From WHSV01 sp050694055 (GTDB taxonomy: Bacteria > Actinomycetota > CADDZG01 > WHSQ01), in the NCBI GenBank assembly GCA_050694055.1, contig JBOGWX010000086.1, positions 1 through 39,425 on the forward strand: a DNA stretch of 39,425 nt. Direction: 5' to 3'. This document shows positions 1 through 7,816 of the stretch, piece after piece (the stretch's first letter is position 1; every line of letters starts with the position of its first letter). A program made the translations under genes and the position numbers. A model generated the notes under the pieces. The model did no database searches. It was not told the DNA's origin and was given only the letters and a program-made list of their open reading frames with translations.

Positions 1-1
1 A

Positions 2-367
2 GCCCTGAAGGACATCGAAGGCGACGATGACCTGAGCGTCGACATGAAGATGAAGATGCCTCGTGACTTCCGGCGCGGGTACCTGCTGGTCTCCGGCGGT
101 AACAGGGGCGGAGGCTTCTTCTGCTTCGGCGACTTCGGTGGCTGCTCGTCCGGGGCCGGCAAGGTCTCGAGCTTCGATGAGCTGATCGACTCGCTCGAGG
201 ACGCGCCCAAGGGCAACGACCTGACCGTGACCCTCGACAGCCGCAGGGGCAAGGAACTGCGCTCCAAGACCACCCGAATGGATCGCGTCGTTAACGGCTC
301 TCGCTTCCTCTCCGTGGTGACCAAGAAGGGCGGAGGCGGAGGAGTTACCGTCAGTCCCGATCACTAG
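2..367 (+). CDS. 3' end of an unrecognised, probably secreted protein (partial)
   Basis: The reading frame is open from the left edge of the window to a TAG at 365-367, giving about 121 residues of C-terminus. It has a beta-rich look: a segment PRDFRRGYLLVSGG, then a Gly/Phe/Cys-rich stretch, then SFDELIDSLEDAPKGNDLTVTL and a final strand region ending in a Gly run. The order 'proline-rich strand, SxDELxxxL helix, APxxxDLxVxL strand, RVVxGSRxLxV strand' resembles the tail of some large secreted actinobacterial proteins (possibly SpoIVB/S55-peptidase-like), but this is a weak recollection. The active-site region, if any, lies outside the window. Carbamate kinase follows on the same strand 68 bp later. 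Confidence 0.55.
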   Translation, partial: ALKDIEGDDDLSVDMKMKMPRDFRRGYLLVSGGNRGGGFFCFGDFGGCSSGAGKVSSFDELIDSLEDAPKGNDLTVTLDSRRGKELRSKTTRMDRVVNGSRFLSVVTKKGGGGGVTVSPDH

Positions 368-435
368 ATAGTCAGAGACCACGACCTGCAGACGTTTCCA
401 CCGGAGATGAGCACTCCCCGGCATAGCATCGGGGA

Positions 436-1398
436 GTGAGAGAGGACTCGGACGAGGCGGTTCTGGCCGTCGTCGCCCTCGGGGGTAACGCGCTGCAGCG
501 CCCCGGGGGCGACGATTCGGTGGCGGGCGACTTCGCGCGCACGACCGAGACGGCGCGCCATCTGGTGGCTTTTGCCGCGGCCGGCCGGCGGCTCGTGGTC
601 ACGCACGGAAACGGCCCCCAGGTCGGCAACCACCTGCTGCGCAGCGAGTTGGCGGCGGAGCGAGGCGTCCCCTACCTTCCGCTCGACGTCTGTGTCGCCG
701 ACACGCAGGGGGGCATGGGCTACATGCTCCAGCAATGCCTCACGAACGCGTTTCATGAGGCGCGCCTGCCCGCGGTGGTGACCGCTCTCGTCACCCAGGT
801 GGTGGTCGACGCGGACGACCCGGCCTTTCATCGTCCCTCCAAGCCCATCGGCGAGATGATTCCGCCCGAGCGCGTCGAGGAGCTGAAAAAGCTGGGTTGG
901 GAGCTCCGGGAGGACGCGGCCCGGCGCGGCTGGCGGCGCGTCGTGGCATCCCCGGACCCGACCGAGATCGTCGAGGCAGCGGCCATCAGGGCGATGGTGA
1001 CCGACGGCGTCGTCGTGGTGGCCGCCGGAGGTGGGGGAGTCCCGGTGCTGCAAGACACCAGCGGCCGGTTGACGGGCGCGCCGGCCGTCGTAGACAAGGA
1101 TCTGGCGAGCGCTCTGCTGGCCGTCGATCTCAGGGCCGACGCATTGATCATCCTGACGGACGTCGAGCGCGTGAGTCTCGATTACGGAGGCCCGGACGAG
1201 CGTTCGATAGAGGAGCTCACGGTTGCCGACGCGCGCCGGTTCCTCGCGGCCGGCGAGTTTCCTGCGGGCTCCATGGGACCGAAGGTCGAGGCGTTGTGCC
1301 GCTTCGTCGAGGCCACGTCGGGGGTCGGCGTGATCACCTCGATCGAACGGTCAGAGGAGGCGCTCGACGAAAGCTCGGGAACCAGGATCACGCGCTAG
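436..1398 (+). CDS. arcC: Carbamate kinase
   Basis: A 320-residue amino-acid-kinase-fold enzyme that interconverts carbamoyl phosphate + ADP and ATP + carbamate/ammonia, in the cytoplasm. Signatures run in family order: ALGGNAL near the N-terminus (phosphate binding), THGNGPQVGN, a PSKPIG segment, VAAGGGGVPV, VDKDLASALLA, LTDVERV, and GSMGPKVEA near the C-terminus. Length is normal for the family. The start is the GTG at 436, which puts the first beta strand (VLAVVALGGNAL) at the expected distance. No arginine deiminase or ornithine carbamoyltransferase is adjacent, so an arginine-deiminase role is not shown by context; purine or allantoin nitrogen catabolism is equally possible. Confidence 0.93.
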   Translation: MREDSDEAVLAVVALGGNALQRPGGDDSVAGDFARTTETARHLVAFAAAGRRLVVTHGNGPQVGNHLLRSELAAERGVPYLPLDVCVADTQGGMGYMLQQCLTNAFHEARLPAVVTALVTQVVVDADDPAFHRPSKPIGEMIPPERVEELKKLGWELREDAARRGWRRVVASPDPTEIVEAAAIRAMVTDGVVVVAAGGGGVPVLQDTSGRLTGAPAVVDKDLASALLAVDLRADALIILTDVERVSLDYGGPDERSIEELTVADARRFLAAGEFPAGSMGPKVEALCRFVEATSGVGVITSIERSEEALDESSGTRITR

Positions 1399-1440
1399 GT
1401 AAGGCGCCTAAGCACATCCACATTGCAGCGGCACTTGCGC

Positions 1441-1929
1441 CTACTCAGCCCCATTGTCCGACGAAAGAAGAACGATCGTTCCGTCGGGTTCAACATCTAG
1501 CCCCCTATACACCCTAAGAAGGAAGACAGGGCTCGCGTTGCTGTGCCAGTAGTAGGCGTCCGAACGCAACTCGATGGCGCGCCAGGTTCGGTATAGCAAC
1601 TCGCCCCTATCCCAGTTCTCACAGAGAAAGCGCAGTACCGTCTCCGGCGAAGGAGGAAAAGGGTTCAGTCCGCGCCCCACCGCCCACTTCTCGAAAACAG
1701 GCCAATCTTTGCTGGAGGCCTCCAGCAGTGTTGAGCTAACGACCTCGTGTCGCCACTCTTGCGGAACTCCAAATTCGTCCCTTTTCAGATCTGTGGCCTT
1801 GAGACCCTTTCTCCGATAGATACGACGAAGTAGGTTCGTGCGAACCACCTCTAACGGGTTCCTAAAGGTCCACTCTCTGGGCTGAACCAACAGGCGGCTC
1901 TTCCGGAGATGTCGGCTGTCGGATGGCAT
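1441..1929 (-). CDS. Hypothetical protein, second gene of the accessory pair
   Basis: A 162-residue protein I do not recognise. It starts 12 bp downstream of the stop of the DNRLRE protein on the same strand, so the two are probably co-transcribed. The N-terminal third is strongly basic (RHLRKSRLLV, RRIYRRKGLKATDLKRDE); the C-terminus is acidic. Residues about 89-125 (DWPVFEKWAVGRGLNPFPPS, then PETVLRFL) resemble the SAM-like core-binding domain of tyrosine recombinases, which often reads 'FxxWCxxxGLxxLPASPETVxxYL', but no catalytic recombinase domain follows. Base composition is clearly less GC-rich than the flanking genes. Possible roles, all inferred: a partner or immunity protein for the secreted neighbour, or a fragment derived from an integrase. 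Confidence 0.6.
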   Translation of the reverse strand: MPSDSRHLRKSRLLVQPREWTFRNPLEVVRTNLLRRIYRRKGLKATDLKRDEFGVPQEWRHEVVSSTLLEASSKDWPVFEKWAVGRGLNPFPPSPETVLRFLCENWDRGELLYRTWRAIELRSDAYYWHSNASPVFLLRVYRGLDVEPDGTIVLLSSDNGAE

Positions 1930-1941
1930 GCTGAAGTCAGT

Positions 1942-4119
1942 CTAGTCCTTGGGCTTGCATTTGATATGTCCATCGGGGTTCGACTCCGTCTTCGAGGTAT
2001 TGGAGTGCTTGTTCTTGTAGACTGTCCCATCGACTGTGAGTTTCCCGACCGAAACCACCTTATAGACGTACTCGGTGTTGGTTACGCACGCCCAGTTGAT
2101 GAAGGCACGCATGATTCTGTCTCCGGCATAGTTGGTGCAATCCGGTTTGCCCGTTCCATCTGGTGTTCCAGCAGGGCACTCGGAGGTCTTGGAATGCCGA
2201 ACAGAGATCCAGCCTCGCCAACTTGATCGATAGAGCCACTGACGGATCGTCCGGACGTTGGACGGCGGCAACTCTGAACAAATGATATCGCTCTTCGCTT
2301 GTATGTAGCCATTTCCCGGAAACACTGTGGATTGATGCGGTTTGTGCGATTTTATTACACATCCCCATGGATTCTGACTACCCCCTATCATTTGCTGCTC
2401 TCCGCCGCCTGAATCCGAGGAGCCTGAGTCGTGCCACAGCAGGGCATCACCCTCGAATAGAGGATCAGGATCAGTTGTTGTTTCAAGCGTCAGTTGTTCC
2501 TCAATTGCGTCCGAATAGGCAGAGCCATCAAAGGCGCGCGCGTCCCAGAGGTAGGTCTCCCCCTCCTGCAGGAGGCCGGATGAGACGGTGTATACGCTGT
2601 CGGTTCCGCTTGAACTACTCGTTCCAGCGGCATCCACGATTACGGGCTGACCGTCAAGATCATAAATTGAGTAGAAGATGCGGCCCGCATCTCCATCTGG
2701 GTCCGCATAGATGCCATGGAGGACTGGCGACGTAGTGCCATCCTCCATCGACACGTCTATCGGTGCTTGCGGCGGACTATTCGGTGGGTTGTAGTTCACC
2801 GTCAGCTGAGGTCGGTGGCCCGCCTCGTCGGAGGCAAAGATTTTCCAACCGTAAACATCGGACTCGTTTTCGGCTCGAATCCCGAAACCGTGGTTGACCG
2901 CGTCGGAGTTTTTCCAGTAGCTCACTACCGAGCGAACGTCGAAGTTGAGACGCCCACCCGGACAGGAAGGCGAATAGCCCTTAGCCGCGTTGATCGAGTC
3001 CGCCGGATTGGCCGCGAATCCAGGACGATTGGGCCAGGTGACGTTGGCGCCCCAGCCCTCGGTGATGCGATAGACCTCGACCCTCCTTGCCTGACAAGAC
3101 CACGAATGGTTGTTGAACAGCGACAGCTCGCCCGAGTTGATCGTCGAACCGTGCGGGATCGCACCGAGGTCCATCTTCATGAGCGAGCGGGCCTTGACCG
3201 TTCCGTCGAAGGTCCCGACTTTGAGTTCGGTCGAGGTGTCCTGGGGCGTGCTAGTGATATTGGACTGGACGAAGGTATCCCTGCTGGGAGTCTGATCGGT
3301 GATGGTCGGGTCGATCGTTACTGGGTAGACCCGGGCAGGATCCGTGAGCCACTTACCGCTCGCTCGAGCAGTAAGAACCCACTGCGAGCCAGAGCCAGTG
3401 ATGTCGACCTCGATGTCCTCGCTGATTGCCGGCTGACCCGAATGGGGGTCGACGCTCGAGTCAAGCATGTAGAGGTTGGGCATTCGGAATACTTCGTCTC
3501 CGCTGTCTCCAACGAAGACGATGTCAGTCGTGCGCTTGATCGGAGTGAGTCCCTCGGTGTGGAGCAGAAAGCGAACGACGTAGCGATCGCCGGTGAGCTC
3601 GGGGGGCTCCGAAAGAATGACATCCTCTTTGAGAGTGTGTCCCTTGACTGAGAGCACGACGTCGGCGTCCGGGATGATCTCCTCGTAGGTGATGGTGTTA
3701 TCAACGACGCTCGGCGTGACCTGGTTGGCTCCTTGGACACCGAAGCTGACCGCGAGGTTGCCGTCGGCGATCTCGACCAGGTCGTCCGCCGAGCCGGTCG
3801 AGGAGAAGTCAACATCCAACGGCCCGGCTTCATTGGTCCACTGCCCACCGGGCCGCTTTGTAAGGTTGTCGTCGATCTCGACGAACTTCCCCTGGGAATC
3901 TTCATATTGGATTGGGTTGGCGAAGATCTCGGCGGTCAGGGAGCCGTCGGGTTCGGCGTAGATCTTGGACGAGGCCGTGCGCTCCCCGGTGAGCTCGACC
4001 CGGCTGCTCGGAGACGGCGGTGGAGAAGAGTCGCCCTCAGCGCGCACGGCCTGAATGCCGGCGGCGAGCAGGACAAAGGCCATCGGCAACGCACATAAGC
4101 CGAATCGCATCCGCCGCAT
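1942..4119 (-). CDS. Secreted DNRLRE-domain protein with cysteine-rich C-terminal domain
   Basis: A 725-residue exported protein. Residues 1-27 form a signal peptide (MRRMR, hydrophobic core, AVRAE). Residues about 40-270 resemble the beta-rich N-terminal part of WapA/RHS-type wall proteins. Residues about 285-455 are a DNRLRE domain (SRDTFVQSN, RSLMKMDLGAIPHGS, VEVYRITEGWG, WKIFASDEAGHRPQLTVNY). Residues about 460-560 form an Ig/fibronectin-like module (DPDGD, GETYLWDARAFDG). The last ~140 residues hold six cysteines and a WLYRSSWRGW motif, suggesting a disulfide-stabilised extracellular domain of unknown function. No RHS repeats are present, so this is not a full RHS toxin. The start is well supported: TCAGGAGGTAGCGA precedes the ATG. 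The 3' part is noticeably lower in GC. Confidence 0.85.
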   Translation of the reverse strand: MRRMRFGLCALPMAFVLLAAGIQAVRAEGDSSPPPSPSSRVELTGERTASSKIYAEPDGSLTAEIFANPIQYEDSQGKFVEIDDNLTKRPGGQWTNEAGPLDVDFSSTGSADDLVEIADGNLAVSFGVQGANQVTPSVVDNTITYEEIIPDADVVLSVKGHTLKEDVILSEPPELTGDRYVVRFLLHTEGLTPIKRTTDIVFVGDSGDEVFRMPNLYMLDSSVDPHSGQPAISEDIEVDITGSGSQWVLTARASGKWLTDPARVYPVTIDPTITDQTPSRDTFVQSNITSTPQDTSTELKVGTFDGTVKARSLMKMDLGAIPHGSTINSGELSLFNNHSWSCQARRVEVYRITEGWGANVTWPNRPGFAANPADSINAAKGYSPSCPGGRLNFDVRSVVSYWKNSDAVNHGFGIRAENESDVYGWKIFASDEAGHRPQLTVNYNPPNSPPQAPIDVSMEDGTTSPVLHGIYADPDGDAGRIFYSIYDLDGQPVIVDAAGTSSSSGTDSVYTVSSGLLQEGETYLWDARAFDGSAYSDAIEEQLTLETTTDPDPLFEGDALLWHDSGSSDSGGGEQQMIGGSQNPWGCVIKSHKPHQSTVFPGNGYIQAKSDIICSELPPSNVRTIRQWLYRSSWRGWISVRHSKTSECPAGTPDGTGKPDCTNYAGDRIMRAFINWACVTNTEYVYKVVSVGKLTVDGTVYKNKHSNTSKTESNPDGHIKCKPKD

Positions 4120-4253
4120 TCGCTACCTCCTGATGAAGTGATGCACGCTTGGTTTCGCGATCCGGCATGGTGCTCGTGCCAACCCGATCGACTGAGGTTG
4201 GAACACGCCCCGTCGGTGGCAATCCGAGCAATCACCCGATTGGGTAGCAGTCA

Positions 4254-4333
4254 ATACTCGATCGGGGCCACAAGAGCCATGCAGGCACTCAAGGCGAGGT
4301 GTCGATGTTTGAAGAGGTTCACCGATCGAGTAT
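4254..4333. repeat. Pair of 12-bp perfect inverted repeats, 56 bp apart
   Basis: ATACTCGATCGG at 4254-4265 is matched exactly by its reverse complement CCGATCGAGTAT at 4322-4333. The pair lies in the intergenic region between the divergent DNRLRE and M23-hydrolase genes. It could be two operator half-sites for DNA looping, a long-loop hairpin, or the remnant of a small inserted element. The palindromic CGATCG inside each arm raises the chance of coincidence. Confidence 0.4.
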
Positions 4334-4499
4334 CAGCAGGCCACCATCCGTAGCCGTCAGTCTTGAGCTGGTCGCGGTCGACTGGGGGATTTAGGAATAG
4401 TGATCGACTACACAGAGGCGTCCATTCGGTTGTCGCCTCTCGTGACCAGAACTTGAGCCCTCTAGGTGGTCTCCGACCGTAATCATTGCGACCCAAGAG

Positions 4500-4515
4500 T
4501 GTGACGTGCGTCACA
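4500..4515. promoter_or_regulatory. CRP/GlxR-type operator upstream of the M23-hydrolase gene
   Basis: TGTGACGTGCGTCACA is an exact TGTGA-N6-TCACA palindrome, with 7-bp perfect arms around a 2-bp centre. This is the consensus for cAMP-receptor-type regulators (E. coli CRP, mycobacterial CRP, corynebacterial GlxR). It ends 22 bp before the ATG at 4538, a position that would allow repression or control of a short leader. No regulator gene is in the window. Confidence 0.6.
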
Positions 4516-4537
4516 GCGCGCCGCCTTAATCCGGCTC

Positions 4538-6373
4538 ATGCTCCGAGCCATGGCCCGGCCCTCACGTCCCCCGTTCGTAAGCGGCAGTCCGCTTCTTATC
4601 GGCGCGCTCCTTCTGGCGACGTCCATGACGGTGACGCTGTTACCCGCGGCGGCGCGGGCCGCCGAGCATCCCTGGCTCATTCCCCCGGTCGACGCGCCGG
4701 TCGCGCGCGGCTTTCACCTTCCCAAGGGTCAGCATGGCCCGGGTAATCGCGGGCTGGACTACGCGGTCTCCGAGGGGACCAGCGTGCGCGCATCCGGGGA
4801 CGGAGCCGTGACCTTTGCGGGGCACGTGGCCGGAACCCTGGCCCTCACCATCGATCACGGCGGCGGGATGGAGACGACCTACACGGGCCTGCGCAAGCTC
4901 TTCGTCGTGCGCGGCGACGAGATAGACCAGTCGCACTGGCTCGGCGAGACGGGCGCGCGGTTTCACTTCGGCGTCAAACTCGATGGCATCTACGTGGACC
5001 CGCAGGACTACCTCGGCCCCCTCGACATCGGCGACGCGATTCACCTCATCCCCCTGCGCGCAGAGCATTCCTGGACGCGGACGGTCGAGCGGCTCCTCGA
5101 GCGGGACTTCGACGGTCTCGACACGATTGGTTGCACCGAGAGGAACCTCGTGGCCGAGCCCCGGTATGACGGTCCGCCCAACGACAACGTCGCGGTGGTG
5201 GTGGGCGGAATCAACAGGGCCTATCACGAGGGCTCGAAACGGGACGTCGCCGGAATGGCGGCCGACCTCGGCTACTCGCGGGACAACTCGTACGTCCTTT
5301 CCTACTCGGACGATCCCGATAGCTACGAAAGATCGGACACCTTCGGTGATCTGCGCGCCACCGCGCGCCGGCTCGATGCATTGCTCCGGCGGATAGCGCG
5401 CGAGAAGCCCGGGGCCGGGGTCGACATCCTCGCGCACTCGCAGGGAGGACTGATCGCGCGTTACTACCTCGAGACCACGGCGGCTGGATGGGATCCGAAG
5501 CGGCCGCGGGTCGAGCATCTCGTCGCCCTCTCCGCACCCCACCAGGGTGCGCCGCTGGCGCAAGTGAGCGACGACATCGCGGGCTCCTGGAGCGGCAAGC
5601 TGGTACAGGACGGCCTCAGCCGGGCTCATCGCGGCCAGAGGCCGCTGGCGCTGCCCGAATGGCTGAAGCGGGGGCATCCCGTAGCGGGTATGGCGGAGTG
5701 GGCGGCGTTGATCGCTGGACTAATGGCGAGGGACTACCTGCCAGATCCCTACGCTCGCTCCCTCGACCAGATGACGCCGGGTTCACGGTTCCTGCAGAAC
5801 CTCGCGACCGACGACGTCGTCTACGGCACGCGCGTGCTTGCCCTTCAGGACAAACTCGATCTCGTGGTGCCGTCGGACCACGGACGCTGGCCCGGCGAGG
5901 CGAACCGCAGCGTGGACGGCGACCCGGCGAGACTCCTCGGGGGCCTGAACCGTCACCGCGGCATCCTCGAGAACCCCGAGGCCCTCGGCATGACTCACGG
6001 CTTCCTGCGTGGAGCGCGGCTTCCGTGTCTCGAAGAGCGGGACCAGGAGGCCTGGGACTGGGGGAAGCGCATCACGACCGGCACCAAGCTGCTTCCCGTC
6101 GCATGGCAACTCGGCGAGGACGCAGTTCTCTCGGTCGTCCTCAAGGGCAAGGCGACCACCGTGAAGGCGGTCGTCCGCGAGGGCTCGACCTTGTGGCGCC
6201 TCCTCAGGGCCCGGGGACTGAAGGGCGTGGCGTCCTACGGCCGGGACAAGGTGACCTATGTGATCCGCAATCCCAAAGAGGTGCTCGAATGGCTCGCCGA
6301 TCAGCGCATCGAGGCGGAGCTCCAACGAGCGGTCGACGAGATGTTGAAGATCGTGGTGGAGGCCGAGCCATGA
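4538..6373 (+). CDS. Secreted fusion of degenerate M23 (LytM-like) domain and alpha/beta hydrolase
   Basis: A 611-residue exported protein. Residues 1-41 are a signal peptide ending AAARA. Residues ~50-157 are an M23/LytM fold (RGLDYAVSEGTSVRASGDG, VDPQDYLG). The zinc ligands look lost: the usual HxGxD reads N70-R-G-L-D74, the YxHL histidine is Gly117, and HxH is R141-F-H143. Peptidoglycan cleavage is therefore doubtful, and binding or regulation is more likely. Residues ~185-500 form an alpha/beta hydrolase with nucleophile elbow AHSQGG (Ser301) and a following ALSAPHQGAPL segment, as in PGAP1/lipase-class esterases. The C-terminal ~110 residues match nothing I know. The start at 4538 is chosen for the signal peptide; Met5 is an alternative. 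A CRP-type site lies just upstream and a strong terminator follows. Confidence 0.85.
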   Translation: MLRAMARPSRPPFVSGSPLLIGALLLATSMTVTLLPAAARAAEHPWLIPPVDAPVARGFHLPKGQHGPGNRGLDYAVSEGTSVRASGDGAVTFAGHVAGTLALTIDHGGGMETTYTGLRKLFVVRGDEIDQSHWLGETGARFHFGVKLDGIYVDPQDYLGPLDIGDAIHLIPLRAEHSWTRTVERLLERDFDGLDTIGCTERNLVAEPRYDGPPNDNVAVVVGGINRAYHEGSKRDVAGMAADLGYSRDNSYVLSYSDDPDSYERSDTFGDLRATARRLDALLRRIAREKPGAGVDILAHSQGGLIARYYLETTAAGWDPKRPRVEHLVALSAPHQGAPLAQVSDDIAGSWSGKLVQDGLSRAHRGQRPLALPEWLKRGHPVAGMAEWAALIAGLMARDYLPDPYARSLDQMTPGSRFLQNLATDDVVYGTRVLALQDKLDLVVPSDHGRWPGEANRSVDGDPARLLGGLNRHRGILENPEALGMTHGFLRGARLPCLEERDQEAWDWGKRITTGTKLLPVAWQLGEDAVLSVVLKGKATTVKAVVREGSTLWRLLRARGLKGVASYGRDKVTYVIRNPKEVLEWLADQRIEAELQRAVDEMLKIVVEAEP

Positions 6374-6429
6374 TTCGAAAGCGATGACCCGGAGAGGATG
6401 ACCCCGAAAACCCGACCCAGAGATAGAAG

Positions 6430-6499
6430 GAGCCCCCTCCGTCGGGGGGATGGGCGGAAAACGGAGGGGGCTCAGGGGTCCCGGTTGGGGGGCCTTTTT
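6430..6499 (+). terminator. Double-hairpin rho-independent terminator
   Basis: A perfect 13-bp stem (GAGCCCCCTCCGT at 6430-6442 with its complement at 6461-6473) is followed at once by a second hairpin (GGTCCC / GGGGCC with one G-U pair, about 6479-6494). A run of five T follows at 6495-6499. This lies 57 bp after the stop of the M23-hydrolase gene and should end its transcript. Confidence 0.85.
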
Positions 6500-6514
6500 G
6501 TTGCCTGACCACAT

Positions 6515-6530
6515 TGTGATCCGATTCACA
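6515..6530. promoter_or_regulatory. CRP/GlxR-type operator upstream of the YgjP-type metallopeptidase
   Basis: TGTGATCCGATTCACA is a second exact TGTGA-N6-TCACA site. It lies just after the terminator and about 100 bp upstream of the ATG at 6629, a distance that would suit activation or repression of that gene. A smaller imperfect palindrome, TTGTATTGCAAGTACAA (6574-6590), lies between it and the gene. Confidence 0.6.
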
Positions 6531-6628
6531 TATCTGTGCAAGGCGATCCGAGTCACACTTCGTCACCGGTTCGTTGTATTGCAAGTACAAAAACGCTGCC
6601 CACGCCCACGAGCCATAGGATGCGCGCT

Positions 6629-7171
6629 ATGCCCAGCAACCGGCTTCCCTTCGACGCTCCGGGCGCGGAGGGGGAGTTCACTCGCATCGAGGTCCGGCGC
6701 AGCGGCCGTCGCAAGAAGACGATCTCGGCCGAGATCGTCGGCGACGCCCTGGTGGTGTCCATTCCGGCCCGGCTCAGCCGCGCCGAGGAGCAGGAGTGGG
6801 TCACGAAGATGGCGCTGCGCATGTCCCAGCGCAGGAAGCGCGACCGGCTCAACTCAGACGGCGCTCTGGCGGCGCGCGCCCGCGAGCTGGCGAATCTCTA
6901 CCTCGACGGCATCAGCGTTGCCGACATCGCCTGGATCGAGACCCAAAAGTCCCGCTGGGGCTACTGCTCACCGGACGAATCGCAGATCCGCCTGTCGCTG
7001 GCGCTGGCCGACTACCCGAGCTGGGTGCGCGACTACGTGATCGTGCACGAGCTCGCCCACCTGGTGGTGGCCGACCACTCCGAACGATTCTGGGGTCTGG
7101 TGAACCGCTACCCGCTGACCGAGCGCGCGCGCGGCTTCCTCATCGCCAAGGGTATGGAGGAAGGCGGCTAA
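6629..7171 (+). CDS. YgjP-like zinc metallopeptidase domain protein (DUF45)
   Basis: A 180-residue protein of the YgjP/DUF45 family, related to M48-type metallopeptidases. The N-terminal half has the family's basic strand (RRSGRRKKTISAEI) and SIPARLSRAE. Then comes KSRWGYCSP, which is typical of the family, and the zinc motif HELAH at 140-144 with third ligand His150 in the HxxxFW context (HSERFW). It is soluble with no signal peptide. The frame is open further upstream, but the ATG at 6629 has AGGA about 8 bp before it and gives the usual family length; ATG 6620 is an alternative. A CRP-type site lies upstream. Its stop overlaps the stop of the convergent rhodanese-like gene by 4 bp. Confidence 0.85.
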   Translation: MPSNRLPFDAPGAEGEFTRIEVRRSGRRKKTISAEIVGDALVVSIPARLSRAEEQEWVTKMALRMSQRRKRDRLNSDGALAARARELANLYLDGISVADIAWIETQKSRWGYCSPDESQIRLSLALADYPSWVRDYVIVHELAHLVVADHSERFWGLVNRYPLTERARGFLIAKGMEEGG

Positions 7172-7746
7172 CGTTCCGCGCGCGCGTCCCAGATGACGAC
7201 CTCGTACTCAAAGCGCTCGAGGATTCCCACCGCCAACGCGGCGCGGACACCGTAACCACTCGCCACGACGATGGGTTCGCCGCGCTCTAGCTCAGAGGCG
7301 CGCTCCCAGAGGAGTTCGAGCGGGATGGTCAGTGCGTCGTCACCGGGGAAGACCCCCGGATCTCCGACGTGCAACACCCGGCCCTGGGGGCGCGCCACGA
7401 CCTCGGTTGAGATGGGGGCGGCTGCATCCTGAACGGCCGCCCACCGATTGATTCCGTCTTCGACCCGACCCAGAACCGTGAAGCCCTTGCCCTTCAACGA
7501 TGACGCCGCGTGGCCGGGGTTTCCGTGGCCGAGGTCGAGAAGCACCAGCGGAAGGCCGAGGGGCAGGCAGTCGCGCGCCCGCGCCGCCATGCCGGGCCCG
7601 AACTCGTAGAGCAACGCGAGCGATTTAGGGACGTGGACCTCGAGATAGGACTCGACCGGGCGCAGGTCGACGAAGGCGGCGCCCCGGTCGACCGCGGCTT
7701 TGGCGTCGTCGAACGGCAGAGTTCGCAGGGTTGGTCTCGTCAGCAC
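7168..7746 (-). CDS. Tandem rhodanese-like protein lacking the active-site cysteines
   Basis: A 192-residue cytoplasmic protein with two rhodanese-type halves. The first half has FVDLRPVESYLEVHVPKSL, the usual 'D-R-x-x-E-Y-x-x-x-H-I-x-G-A' pattern, and ends near LLDLGHGNPGHAASSLKGKGF. The second half spans roughly residues 110-192. In a working sulfurtransferase the loop after the central strand carries CxxGxRS. Here the loops read LGHGNPGHAA and ASGYGVRAA, so neither half has a catalytic cysteine, and a binding or structural role is inferred. The start is a GTG at 7746. The gene is divergent from the FxsA gene (70 bp apart) and convergent with the YgjP-type gene. Confidence 0.7.
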   Translation of the reverse strand: MLTRPTLRTLPFDDAKAAVDRGAAFVDLRPVESYLEVHVPKSLALLYEFGPGMAARARDCLPLGLPLVLLDLGHGNPGHAASSLKGKGFTVLGRVEDGINRWAAVQDAAAPISTEVVARPQGRVLHVGDPGVFPGDDALTIPLELLWERASELERGEPIVVASGYGVRAALAVGILERFEYEVVIWDARAER

Positions 7747-7816
7747 GGCTCACTCATACCAGATCGAGGTGTTCGGCCCCGCGCCGGTAGCGGGGGAGAG
7801 GGCCGATACTGGAGCA

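Larger units (their letters stand above)
4120..4537. other. Intergenic region between divergent genes (418 bp)
   Basis: No gene is seen here. The region holds the promoters of the two divergent genes. Contents I can point to are the Shine-Dalgarno of the minus-strand gene (about 4125-4131), a 12-bp perfect inverted repeat pair at 4254-4265 and 4322-4333, and a CRP-type palindrome at 4500-4515. Base composition is lower in GC than in the genes to the right. Confidence 0.6.

Noticed and set aside
2716..3651. 311-codon plus-strand open frame opposite the DNRLRE gene
   Set aside because: It has Arg/Val-rich shadow composition and no ribosome site or family signature; the minus-strand frame has a signal peptide, clear domains and a good Shine-Dalgarno.
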